A stretch of 64,000 nt of DNA from an uncultured Porphyromonadaceae bacterium (GTDB lineage: Bacteria > Bacteroidota > Bacteroidia > Bacteroidales > Muribaculaceae), in contig CALKRW010000066.1 of NCBI GenBank assembly GCA_937989585.1, forward strand, positions 1-64,000. Direction: 5' to 3'. Below are positions 53,601 to 60,386 of this stretch, one piece after another; position 1 is the stretch's first letter; every line of letters starts with the position of its first letter. A model generated the notes under the pieces. That model was not told the DNA's origin and searched no databases. It saw only the letters and a program-made list of their open reading frames with translations. The position numbers were made by a program, and so were the translations under genes.

Positions 53601-53944
53601 TCGTCGGTAAGAACGATCTTAATCTCAGTCTGGCCGTTGACGGCGACTTTCTGAGTCTTGTAGCCGATGTACGACACTACGAGTGTGGCTTTGGGGCTGA
53701 CGTTCTTGAGTGTGAAATTACCGTCAAGGTCGGCGGCGGCTGCATTCTTAGTGCCTTCGACCTGGACGCTTGCGCCGATAAGTGGTTCATCGGTGTTGTC
53801 GATAACCGTTCCTTTGACAGTGATGTTCTGTGCCGAAGCGTTGACACTCATGCCGAGCATCAACACAAAGAGCATAGTTTTCCACACCTTTGCAAAGGAA
53901 AGAGGCCGCAGCAATTTGCTGCTACTTGGTGAAAAGTCTCTCAT
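50603..53944 (-). CDS. SusC/RagA family TonB-linked outer-membrane transporter
   Basis: 1113 residues. Signal sequence (ends MSVNASAQ), CarboxypepD_reg-like domain (~40-125, 'VKGTVIDNTDEPLIGASVQV'), SusC linker motif 'LEEVVVVGYGGTRARRDLTG', plug domain ('IRVRGATSVTQSNDPLYIVD', 'IDILKDASLTAIYGAKGGNG') and a C-terminal barrel. It imports oligosaccharides with SusD. Substrate is not predictable; no glycoside hydrolase or polysaccharide lyase is encoded in this cluster. No sigma/anti-sigma or hybrid two-component regulator is adjacent. Confidence 0.96.
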   Translation of the reverse strand: MRDFSPSSSKLLRPLSFAKVWKTMLFVLMLGMSVNASAQNITVKGTVIDNTDEPLIGASVQVEGTKNAAAADLDGNFTLKNVSPKATLVVSYIGYKTQKVAVNGQTEIKIVLTDDSQALEEVVVVGYGGTRARRDLTGSVGSVSGAKLASIPVTSAAVALQGKVAGVQVTTVDGQPGADINIRVRGATSVTQSNDPLYIVDGFQQDNINDIPPSDIQSIDILKDASLTAIYGAKGGNGVVIVTTKSAQEGKTQVSFNSQLSWNHISKQLDLMNTADFVLYQWDYAVGGQGSHVNHDASNRRQQLFRYNFGTASDIELYKKAPTHDWQDEVMGNTPMSYSTNLSIGGGNDKTRYNVSFTQSEDKGIILGSGVRRTNILTKLQTKILPNLTLQFNPKMTYRRDEGAGGEHVGTGGIIDVLRYRPTNGIRELGGYYDPDYILDQTQEDIFTLNNPVYDIKTNVRKRHSYTFANQGSLEYKPIDGLTLRTEGVYSLHFNQDNRFWGPLTSEGQNNNNLPVAQIEKYQQDMYTWTTTASYDWTIKDVHNFYALIGYELYHRQRTTSTQKNRYFPENITASKAFDNMGLGTPYESTSARSTAYRTNSYFGQINYNYDHKYLASVTFRADGSSMFSPGNQWGYFPSVSAAWVLSQENFMKDIEWINEFKLRAAIGKAGNNNVDADMWRYLYTINSTSGPAFGESGAAGNGNSNEGDQYYAIGDYLPNPDIKWETTLTRNVALDLAFFNNRLRITPEFYWNTTSDLIYRSPVITTTGYKYQFRNIGQVTNKGFELSVNGDILRGRDYVLSANFNLGANKMKVDKLTGDRTYEEQKHSRSKDIFDSNYRLEVGGEVGLIYGFVYDGLYSLDEFTWDVARNEYVAKEGTVDMNGIYKSSQSGDATNPGKIKYKDLDNNGIIDDRDRTVIGRTTPKIQGGFGLSGQWKDFDFSTNFTFFLDFDVYNATAYYLSSSINNDNKFYNVLNDFTNRWTYLDGVEGVYRATYWDGPTTAKDRYEEINAGQTRHNPMDMNQEVTASQFVEDGSFLRCNDITIGYTLPTKLVNRAHLQKLRFYASLTNPFIITKYSGYDPEVDIQSGLTPNYDFNRYPRSRGYVIGLNLTF

Positions 53945-54115
53945 GATGTGATTGAAATGATTGATAATGAAAAATTTTCAATAGGAATAGGAATAAACGT
54001 TAGAGTGATTTTTTAGTTTGAGCAGATATGCGATTTGTGATAATAATGAATTAGGTATTGGATTGATTAATAATTCGATTGGTCGGTTTTTGAGAATCTT
54101 GGCGCTGATTCGTTA

Positions 54116-54140
54116 CGGGATGTCAGAGCACAACATCCCG
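54116..54140 (-). promoter_or_regulatory. Hairpin in the susC 5' leader
   Basis: CGGGATGT / ACATCCCG perfect 8-base stem with a 9-base loop, located ~20 bases after the predicted transcription start and ~170 bases before the ATG. No T tract follows, so it is not an obvious terminator; it may stabilise or regulate the leader. Confidence 0.45.
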
Positions 54141-54162
54141 CTGGCATTAAGGCTTTGCTATG

Positions 54163-54192
54163 CAAAGTTACAATTAAATATCGGTAACCAAA
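54163..54192 (-). promoter_or_regulatory. Promoter of the SusC/SusD operon (TTTG-N18-TAACTTTG)
   Basis: On the minus strand TTTG at 54189-54192 and TAACTTTG at 54163-54170. It predicts a ~210-base 5' leader for susC. Confidence 0.6.
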
Positions 54193-54372
54193 TAAACTTT
54201 AATTGTTTTTAACGCACGTTAACTATACGCATGTCCGGAAGGAAAGGTCGTATGAATACGGTCATGTGTACGGATTCTTTCTTGTCTACATAGGCAAATA
54301 AATGAGGTTTTCAACATAGGTTATATACATCATAGGTGGGGTAGGGTGATGGTATGTCGTATGTGGGTTGGC

Positions 54373-55563
54373 TTACAGGTTACGCTTGAAGAATTCGAGT
54401 ATCCTTTGCTGAACCTCTGTCCCGCATGAGTGCGGAATGTCCCATATTTCAGTCTCGAGTGCTCCTGAGGCGTTCTGGCTGTCCCAGACTGCGTGCATCG
54501 TCGAGAAAGCATCCTCGACGCCATCGCTTGGAAACAGATGGTCTCTTGCTCCGTTTATGAAAAGCATGGGCTTGGGACAGGCCAGGGAGGCGATATGCGG
54601 GTAGTCTAGGTACTGTCGAAGGGCGGGGATGCAGTTGGCGAATCCCCCGTACTCGCGCTTGCGGTCCTTGGTCGACATCTGAACGTCGGTAGTCACCATC
54701 CAGCAGATCGAGGCTCCCGCCTTGATGCGGTCGCTGAGTGCCGAAAGCATCCATGAGCGGTATCCGCCCATCGAGCATCCGGCACAGCCGATACGTGTGG
54801 CGTCAACCTCGGGCAGTGAGGCCAGCATTTCTGTTCCGGATATGTCGTCGTAGGTCATGAAAGCGCTGAGGTCTCGGCCAAGCATCATCATGTTGCCGGC
54901 GATGATGTCGTATTTCGACCGGTCTACGCCTTCCTCGCGGCCGCGTTCGCCCCACATTGGCGCGTCAGCCGAAAAGACAACATAGCCGTTGCGGGCAAGA
55001 AAGTCGCCGAGATACTGGCCTCCGTACAGATTGTCCGCCCATGCGTCGGCATCGGCCGTGACTGCCGAGTCCTCAAGAATGGGCCTTATCATCTTCTCTT
55101 TGCCGATGAACAGGTGGGCGCCGTGGTCATGGAGAAGATTGACGGCAGGATGCTTGCCGTCGCCATCGGGCACCAGGAGGTAGCCTGTGATGCGCGAGTA
55201 GGCGTTGACGTTGAACCGGATTTTGCGGGCCTCGTATCCGTCGCGTTTCTCCACGGCCACGACCTCAGTGTCAAAGGGCGCGCTCTTGGGCGGAGTCATC
55301 ATGCACTCGAATACTTTGGCGCGCGCGCTGTCGCGCCATTGGCCGAAATCATTTATGGGAGAATTTCCCCAGGCTAGGGGATAGGTGAGTTCTTTCTTCA
55401 GTTCCTCGACATATACCGGAAGGTCAAACGAGAATTCGTACACCTGGCGTTTCTGCAATGGCTTCTTTTTGTCCTTGGGGGAAGACGGGGACATTGAGGC
55501 GGCGTCAAGGCAGACGCAGCATGCGGACAGCACCATAATTATATATATAAGGGACTTTCTCAT
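54373..55563 (-). CDS. Alpha/beta hydrolase (acetyl-xylan-esterase / dienelactone-hydrolase-like)
   Basis: 396 residues. Signal peptide with possible lipobox (MVLSACCVCLDA). The triad is visible: Ser in GCAGCSMGGYRSW, Asp in NGARDHLFP and His near the end in DIPHSCGTE. The oxyanion region is 'HPAVNLLHDHGAHLFIGKEK'. Similar to large secreted esterases in Bacteroidetes PULs that remove acetyl or methyl groups from glycans. It lies upstream of, and co-directional with, the Sus operon but has its own promoter (55663). Confidence 0.88.
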   Translation of the reverse strand: MRKSLIYIIMVLSACCVCLDAASMSPSSPKDKKKPLQKRQVYEFSFDLPVYVEELKKELTYPLAWGNSPINDFGQWRDSARAKVFECMMTPPKSAPFDTEVVAVEKRDGYEARKIRFNVNAYSRITGYLLVPDGDGKHPAVNLLHDHGAHLFIGKEKMIRPILEDSAVTADADAWADNLYGGQYLGDFLARNGYVVFSADAPMWGERGREEGVDRSKYDIIAGNMMMLGRDLSAFMTYDDISGTEMLASLPEVDATRIGCAGCSMGGYRSWMLSALSDRIKAGASICWMVTTDVQMSTKDRKREYGGFANCIPALRQYLDYPHIASLACPKPMLFINGARDHLFPSDGVEDAFSTMHAVWDSQNASGALETEIWDIPHSCGTEVQQRILEFFKRNL

Positions 55564-55662
55564 TCAGGATAGAGATTCAAGGTTTCGTAAAAATTCATCC
55601 CGGCATCTAGTCTGCCGAAGGACCTCGGATAAGGGGCGCGCCCGCGTTAGCCGAATTGTGCG

Positions 55663-55694
55663 CAAAGATAAACAAATTTTGCGGAATCCACAAA
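55663..55694 (-). promoter_or_regulatory. Promoter of the esterase gene (TTTG-N20-TATCTTTG)
   Basis: Minus strand: TTTG at 55691-55694 and TATCTTTG at 55663-55670; the leader to the ATG is about 95 bases. Confidence 0.65.
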
Positions 55695-55782
55695 ATTGCC
55701 TGAAGTATAAAACTTAATTTAACGAATTACAGATAGTTAATATTTGTTTAAGAATATCCGTCAAAAAAATTAGAGAAAAAAC

Positions 55783-55813
55783 TTGCACAGTTCAAAAAAG
55801 CATTGTACCTTTG
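55783..55813 (+). promoter_or_regulatory. Promoter of tRNA-Gln (TTG-N20-TACCTTTG)
   Basis: TTG at 55783-55785 and TACCTTTG at 55806-55813; the tRNA begins about 20 bases downstream. Confidence 0.65.
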
Positions 55814-55834
55814 CACCCGTAATCACAAACCAAT

Positions 55835-55905
55835 TGCCTTGTGGTGTAATGGTAGCACGTCGGATTCTGGTTCCGCCTGTGAGGGTTCGAATCCTTCCAA
55901 GGCAA
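55835..55905 (+). tRNA. tRNA-Gln (anticodon CTG)
   Basis: Cloverleaf with acceptor TGCCTTG / CAAGGCA, D loop containing AATGGTAG, anticodon loop TTCTGGT (CTG) and T loop TTCGAAT. The genomic copy has no CCA. Confidence 0.95.
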
Positions 55906-55907
55906 CA

Positions 55908-55950
55908 AAGAAAGGGTTAAATCTCATGATTTAACCCTTTCTTGCTTTTT
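55908..55950 (+). terminator. Terminator of tRNA-Gln
   Basis: 16-base perfect stem (AAGAAAGGGTTAAATC / GATTTAACCCTTTCTT) with a TCAT loop, then GCTTTTT. Confidence 0.88.
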
Positions 55951-56000
55951 GTCCACTCTCTTCGAAAATCCCTTCCGGCCAATAACATGATGCGTTTATT

Positions 56001-56282
56001 TCAGAATTGCCATGCTTGTGCCTTTACCCCACACGAAAACGCAGACATATTTTCATAGTCGGCGTCAGTCATAAGTCTTATCTGAAGGTCAGTATCCGAT
56101 ATGTTTTTTTCACCGCATTTAGCCGTTATGCGTTTGGTAATTGCTTCCTTCCGAGCCTTGCGCTCTTCAAGGCGATGTCGTTCTTCTGCACTAAAATCTC
56201 CTCGGAGATGTTGCTCCAAGTTGTGACGGAAACTAGCGACATCCTCTCGATCCATCGGAGGATTTGGTATTGAACGCATCAT
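56001..56282 (-). CDS. Small charged protein of unknown function
   Basis: 93 residues, no signal peptide. The first half is predicted helical and rich in Arg/Glu/Lys ('EERHRLEERKARKEAITKRI'), followed by 'DTDLQIRLMTDADYENMSAF'. I recognise no family. It is supported as a real gene by a -7 box (56302-56309) 20 bases upstream of the ATG. Monocistronic, in the patch behind tRNA-Gln. Confidence 0.62.
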   Translation of the reverse strand: MMRSIPNPPMDREDVASFRHNLEQHLRGDFSAEERHRLEERKARKEAITKRITAKCGEKNISDTDLQIRLMTDADYENMSAFSCGVKAQAWQF

Positions 56283-56301
56283 TCTTCAATTGTTTAATTC
56301 G

Positions 56302-56309
56302 CAAAGATA
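56302..56309 (-). promoter_or_regulatory. -7 box TATCTTTG for the 93-residue protein
   Basis: TAnnTTTG match on the minus strand, 20 bases before the ATG at 56282. Confidence 0.55.
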
Positions 56310-56900
56310 GTAAACATTTTTGATTACCACAAAATTTTAACGTCCCATTCCTGCGAAAAGTTTTTGCGACCCTACAATCCTGCGTTGTAAAGAGCGGTTG
56401 GTGATAAAAACAATTAATATTACCAATCTATTCGGCTGCAAGTGTTAAAATGTAGTTAAATATCGGTTTGGCTATTGCTTTTGGAGCTCGAATGTTGTAC
56501 CTTTGTCTCAGCGTTTATGATTGGCCGGTGATTATTATTGACGTCACTTGAGTTTACTAACCTTTATTATTAACCTTTGAAATTCTTAATCTGCTATGTT
56601 TCCCAGAAACAAAAATCCCGCTCTGCGGACATTATTCCTTTATTTTATTCCTTTATCGAGTTCATTAACCACTATTGTCTAATCCCTTAACTTTGTGCAT
56701 CCTATCCGGACAGCACGAAAACCCATCATCCGGTCATCTAACGCCTGAACACCGAACCAATCATCTGACGCAATCACCAATCAGGGCCCTGATTTTCAAC
56801 TTAAACCTTATTCCCAAACCGATTTCTAAATTTCTCATATTATGAAACCAACATCCCCTAAACCACATCCCATCCATTGCAGGAATCCCTCACCCCCACT
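56310..56900. other. 590-base gene-free stretch with an orphan promoter
   Basis: No convincing ORF. After the promoter at 56475-56505 the + strand has only very short frames: 28 codons at 56596-56682 and 20 codons (proline-rich) at 56842-56904. Its middle is pyrimidine-rich and reads like a 5' leader (TTAACCTTTGAAATTC) without its gene. It is a candidate small RNA or the remnant of a decayed gene. Confidence 0.5.
56475..56505 (+). promoter_or_regulatory. Orphan promoter (TTG-N20-TACCTTTG)
   Basis: TTG at 56475-56477 and TACCTTTG at 56498-56505, as good as the tRNA-Gln promoter. It points into a stretch with no gene on that strand; predicted transcription start about 56512. Confidence 0.55.
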
Positions 56901-57461
56901 CTAAACATTTATTACATAATCTCCTTGATAGGTCTGGTTTAGTTTCGATTCAATATCCTTTATCGAGACATTGCCGCGTCGCATTTGTTTTATGTTTATC
57001 ATCAAATAGATTGTATGTGTTGTGTCAGCAGCCTGAAGAAATGTTTCCGGGCCGAATAAGTTGATCATCATGCGCTGGTAAAACCTGAATCTACGACTTC
57101 CCAATTTCTTATCAATTTTTTTGCCTTTTATATCTTCTTCCAGATCGCAAGCCGCTACGAATCCAAATGAAACAAGAGGATTCCTGTGATAATACTTCAG
57201 CATTACCTCGATACAAGAGAGCACAATTGTACGAGGTTCGTAGTCGTTGGTGAGCATTGAGTATCGGTTCCTGCTTTTTTCAACGCCCTTCCAATAAAAT
57301 TTTATGCCATAGAATTCATTCTCAAATCCCTCGACCTCGACAATATAACGTTTATTGCTCTTAGTTGATCTGAAAGTCCATAAATCAACAATGCGAAGTG
57401 AGTTGGGATCCTTACTTCGCATTATAAATGTCGGGTTGTAATAACCTATCGATGGAATCAC
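56901..57461 (-). CDS. Hypothetical protein, second gene of a two-gene unit
   Basis: 186 residues, no signal or TM segment, basic. Begins MIPSIGYYNPTFIM and continues with 'NKRYIVEVEGFENEFYGIKF', a beta-rich stretch, and 'SRRFRFYQRMMINLFG'. No family recognised. Its ATG overlaps the stop of the 52-residue gene by four bases (ATGA), so translation is coupled. The small-gene-first layout, accessory location and lower GC are compatible with a toxin-antitoxin or similar module, but no toxin motif is visible. Confidence 0.62.
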   Translation of the reverse strand: MIPSIGYYNPTFIMRSKDPNSLRIVDLWTFRSTKSNKRYIVEVEGFENEFYGIKFYWKGVEKSRNRYSMLTNDYEPRTIVLSCIEVMLKYYHRNPLVSFGFVAACDLEEDIKGKKIDKKLGSRRFRFYQRMMINLFGPETFLQAADTTHTIYLMINIKQMRRGNVSIKDIESKLNQTYQGDYVINV

Positions 57462-57616
57462 GGAAGCAGATACTGATATGAAGTTATGCGTAGTTGCTGT
57501 CGTTCTGCGCCTGTGATTGCTTTAATCTTAATTGTCCGTTTGGAGGTATAAGAATCTTTACCTTCATTTTTGGTGAAGGTAACCATTGGTATTGGCTTGT
57601 CTTTTGTTGCTTTCAT
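57458..57616 (-). CDS. 52-residue basic protein, first gene of a two-gene unit
   Basis: The ATG at 57616 is chosen because a full promoter (57641-57672) sits just upstream. The longer frame, which begins at 57733, would overlap the promoter. Lys/Thr-rich (KATKDKPIPMVTFTKNEGKD), ending ERQQLRITSYQYLLP. No recognised domain. It overlaps the next gene by ATGA. It could be an antitoxin-like or regulatory partner; this is inference from layout only. Confidence 0.6.
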   Translation of the reverse strand: MKATKDKPIPMVTFTKNEGKDSYTSKRTIKIKAITGAERQQLRITSYQYLLP

Positions 57617-57640
57617 TCTTATTCCTGTTTTTAATTTTGC

Positions 57641-57672
57641 CAAAGGTACTGTTTTTCTCGATATGTAACAAA
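57641..57672 (-). promoter_or_regulatory. Promoter of the two-gene accessory unit (TTTG-N20-TACCTTTG)
   Basis: Minus strand TTTG at 57669-57672 and TACCTTTG at 57641-57648. It fixes the start of the small protein at 57616, with a leader of about 20 bases containing GGAATAAG before the ATG. Confidence 0.7.
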
Positions 57673-57748
57673 CTTTTTGTAATAAAAATTTCCATTCATA
57701 ATAAAAACGTTTGTTACAGCGCTTTAGTTCCATTTATATTGTAAAAAA

Positions 57749-57783
57749 TGAAGAAGTTGACCGGGGAGGAGTCAACTTCTTCA
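57749..57783 (-). terminator. Terminator of the coiled-coil lipoprotein gene
   Basis: Perfect 13-base stem TGAAGAAGTTGAC / GTCAACTTCTTCA with a 9-base loop; a run of six T follows on the minus strand. Confidence 0.88.
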
Positions 57784-57806
57784 TCGTTAAAATGTAATTT
57801 CCGGTT

Positions 57807-58691
57807 TTAGTTGGTCTGGATTACGAGATAGGACGTATTCGACCAGAAAGCGGTGGGATTCGTGACGGTGAGAACCATGTTGTTGCCCTGACGGGAAAGT
57901 GTGTATGATCCGGCAGGCATGTTCGTCTTTATCTCTGCTTTTTTGACCCCGGTGAGAGTCTGGCCGGTATATGTCCGCTTGTCTGCCTGCGTGAAGAACT
58001 TGTGGTCGAAGTCGTTTGCGAGAATCTTGGTCTTGGAGAGGAATTTCTTCTCAAGAATGCGTGCTTCCTTGAGTTGCTTCTTGTTGCCGACGGCAATGTA
58101 GACTGTGTTGAGTTCGTTGTCGCGGTCCGTTACGGTAGCCTGTGCGATATTACGCTGGTCGGTTACTTCTGATACGGTGGTGTTGAGTGAGTCAACCTGT
58201 GTGTTGAGTGAGGCGATTTCACCTTTGGCCTGAGCGAGTTGTGCGTTGAGGCTTGCGATTTCGGCACTCTGTGTCTCGATCTGAGCCTTCAGGCTCTCGA
58301 TGGTCTGGGCGAGTTGAGTGGTGTAGACGTTCGACGAGGATAGTTTCTTTTCCAGTTCCTCGAGTTTTTTGCGGCGTTGGGCTAGGGCATCCTGGATGGC
58401 TGTTATGTCCTGGCGTATGCGTGCCTTTTGGGATGGAGTCTCTGAACCGTCCGCTGAAACTATGGACTCCAGATTCTTAATGTCGTCGAGACCGGTTGAG
58501 ATTTCGTTGACGAGCGACAGGAGTTCGTCACGGTCGGCCACGGCCTGCTCGAGGTCTGCCTTTGAGGCCTGGTTGATTTTCTCGGTATCCTCTGCGTTTT
58601 CCTTTGCCGAACCGGATTTGTTGTCGCAAGAGCAGAAAAATACTGTTATTGCTGTAAGACAGATTGTCGCGAATTTTCTTGTGTTAATCAT
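57807..58691 (-). CDS. Coiled-coil lipoprotein (adhesin-like)
   Basis: 294 residues with lipoprotein signal (AITVFFCSCDN). Residues ~40-200 are a long coiled coil with tandem 'IASLNAQLAQAKGE / IASLNTQVDSLNTT' heptads. The C-terminal ~90 residues form a small globular domain ('KKQLKEARILEKKFL', 'YTLSRQGNNMVLTV'). Similar Bacteroides proteins have been linked to collagen binding (Cbp1-type), which I recall but cannot verify here. A trimeric or dimeric surface or periplasmic stalk is likely. It has its own strong terminator. Confidence 0.75.
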   Translation of the reverse strand: MINTRKFATICLTAITVFFCSCDNKSGSAKENAEDTEKINQASKADLEQAVADRDELLSLVNEISTGLDDIKNLESIVSADGSETPSQKARIRQDITAIQDALAQRRKKLEELEKKLSSSNVYTTQLAQTIESLKAQIETQSAEIASLNAQLAQAKGEIASLNTQVDSLNTTVSEVTDQRNIAQATVTDRDNELNTVYIAVGNKKQLKEARILEKKFLSKTKILANDFDHKFFTQADKRTYTGQTLTGVKKAEIKTNMPAGSYTLSRQGNNMVLTVTNPTAFWSNTSYLVIQTN

Positions 58692-58766
58692 GAGGGTTGT
58701 GTTTTAATGCTTAGCGGTTAAATATTAAAGATTATTTTATCAGATGTGTCTTATGTACTGAATTTA

Positions 58767-59489
58767 TCAGTCGTCATTGTCACGATATTTATTTCGGTGG
58801 CTTTCGCGTTCAGGTTCGGGACGGCCTCCGACTATTATTACAATTTCACCCCTGGGTTGGTTCGCTTCGAAGTGTAATGAAATTTCGGCAAGCGATCCAC
58901 GCACTGTGGTTTCGAAGCGTTTTGAGATCTCACGGGAGACAGAGGCTGCCCGCTCTGGCCCGCAGAATTCGGAGAGTTGAGCGAGTGTGCGCGTCAGCCT
59001 GAGCGGAGATTCGTATATCACACAGGTCACGGGGCTGTCTGCGATGGACTTGAGCAGGGTAGCGCGGCCTTTCTTGGGCGGCAGAAAACCGATGAATGTG
59101 AATCGGTCGCAAGGCAGACCTGAGTTTACAAGCGCCGGGACAAAGGCTGTGGCGCCTGGCAGCGTCACTACGGGAATGCCTGCGCGGCGGCATTCCCGGG
59201 AAAGCAGAAATCCGGGGTCGGATATGCCCGGAGTCCCGGCATCCGATATGAGGGCTACGTCTTCCCCTCCCTCGATGCGCGTGACAACTCCGGCTACGCT
59301 CTCGTGTTCATTAAACTTGTGGTGGCTTGCAAGTGGCGTTTTTATGCCGAAATGCTCGAGAAGCGGACGCGAGGTGCGCGTGTCCTCGGCAAGAATCAGC
59401 GACACGGAGCAGAGTGTCTCGACGGCCCGTGGTGTCATGTCGCCCAGATTTCCGACGGGAGTGGGTACGATGTATAGTGTTCCGGCCAT
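58767..59489 (-). CDS. rsmI: 16S rRNA (cytidine(1402)-2'-O)-methyltransferase
   Basis: 240 residues. Signature 'LYIVPTPVGNLGDMTPRAVE', 'EDTRTSRPLLEHFGI' and 'ALISDAGTPGISDPGFLLSR'; 'GFLPPKKGRA' completes the SAM pocket. It methylates the ribose of C1402 in the ribosomal P site. It follows the acidic-repeat gene by 6 bases and probably shares its transcript. Confidence 0.95.
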   Translation of the reverse strand: MAGTLYIVPTPVGNLGDMTPRAVETLCSVSLILAEDTRTSRPLLEHFGIKTPLASHHKFNEHESVAGVVTRIEGGEDVALISDAGTPGISDPGFLLSRECRRAGIPVVTLPGATAFVPALVNSGLPCDRFTFIGFLPPKKGRATLLKSIADSPVTCVIYESPLRLTRTLAQLSEFCGPERAASVSREISKRFETTVRGSLAEISLHFEANQPRGEIVIIVGGRPEPERESHRNKYRDNDD

Positions 59490-59495
59490 AAGTCG

Positions 59496-60308
59496 TCAGG
59501 CGATACCGGCGAAGTGGTTCCGGACGATTGATACGAAATCCTTTACATCTTCGTCTTCGGGATTCCAGCCGAGGTCGTTGTACAGATACTCCTCAGCCTC
59601 ATCGATCGAGTGCATGGCCATGATGGTGTTCAGCGTGTCGGCGAATGCCGAATCGTTGTTGCCGAAAAGGCTGCGGCGGAAACGGAACTTGTCGTTCAGC
59701 GTGAAGGCGCGGCGCAGGTCGCGTGCCTCGCGTCGCGACAGGGCTTCGTCTACCCTGATGTCGGCGGATGCCGTTGGAATTGAGGATTCGTCTTCGTCCT
59801 CTTTATCATTCATGTCCTCTTTATCATTCATGTCTTCTTTGTCATTCATGTCCGGTTTGTCCTCATCGCCTGTTTCTGCTGAGTGTATAATGGGTTCGTC
59901 CTCGACGGTCTGGCATTCGCTTGCGCTGCCGTAGACGAAAGGCTCCGGAACAACCACCGTCGACTCAAGCAACTCTGCGTGGCTGGGAGTGTCGGGAGTC
60001 GCGGATTCGGCTGTCTCGTTCTCAATGGCGCTCTCGGCAACTTCGTTCTCGTCGGAAATTTCACTTTCGACGGCTTCCTGGTCTTTGACTTCGTCATCGG
60101 TGAGAGTCTCTGCCAGCGCCGACTCTGCTTCGGCTATTGCGTCTGGCGAGGGATCCTTTTCGGCAAGGAGTGATTCGAAAAGCTGGTGGAATTCATTGTA
60201 CTTGTCAGCGAGCATGGTGCGTATGTCGGCATTGTCGCGGACAGCGAGAGTGCGTAGCAGTCCCTCGATTTCGATATTGAGATGCGTTAGTCGTGAGATG
60301 GTATCCAT
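59496..60308 (-). CDS. Acidic protein with MNDKED repeats, unknown function
   Basis: 270 residues, very rich in Glu/Asp in the centre (~60-190). A three-fold repeat MNDKED is encoded by three 18-base units (59797-59850). Helical ends: residues ~1-55 ('LTHLNIEIEGLLRTLAVRDN') and a C-terminal ~75-residue domain ('LRRAFTLNDKFRFRRSLFGN', 'AEEYLYNDLGWNPEDEDVKD'). Such C-terminal domains are found in other Bacteroidales proteins that sit next to rsmI; function unknown. Cytoplasmic. Confidence 0.75.
   Translation of the reverse strand: MDTISRLTHLNIEIEGLLRTLAVRDNADIRTMLADKYNEFHQLFESLLAEKDPSPDAIAEAESALAETLTDDEVKDQEAVESEISDENEVAESAIENETAESATPDTPSHAELLESTVVVPEPFVYGSASECQTVEDEPIIHSAETGDEDKPDMNDKEDMNDKEDMNDKEDEDESSIPTASADIRVDEALSRREARDLRRAFTLNDKFRFRRSLFGNNDSAFADTLNTIMAMHSIDEAEEYLYNDLGWNPEDEDVKDFVSIVRNHFAGIA
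59797..59850 (-). repeat. Three tandem 18-base units inside the acidic protein gene
   Basis: Units at 59797-59814, 59815-59832 and 59833-59850 (+ strand TCCTCTTTATCATTCATG, the third with two changes). In frame, they encode MNDKED three times. Confidence 0.85.
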
Positions 60309-60386
60309 ATGCGTGGGTCGATTATATGATTCGTTTAAGTCTTGATGTGCGCTTCACGCGCCGAGATTTCGTCTTCAGGCGTTTCC

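Larger units (their letters stand above)
53945..54372. other. 428-base gap upstream of susC
   Basis: Contains the susC promoter (54163-54192) and a leader of about 210 bases with a perfect hairpin near its start (54116-54140). The part next to the esterase (54200-54372) shows no gene or clear terminator. Confidence 0.6.

Noticed and set aside
53945..54372. Possible small gene between susC and the esterase
   Set aside because: The only frame of note (54018-54212) overlaps the susC promoter and has no ribosome site or similarity.
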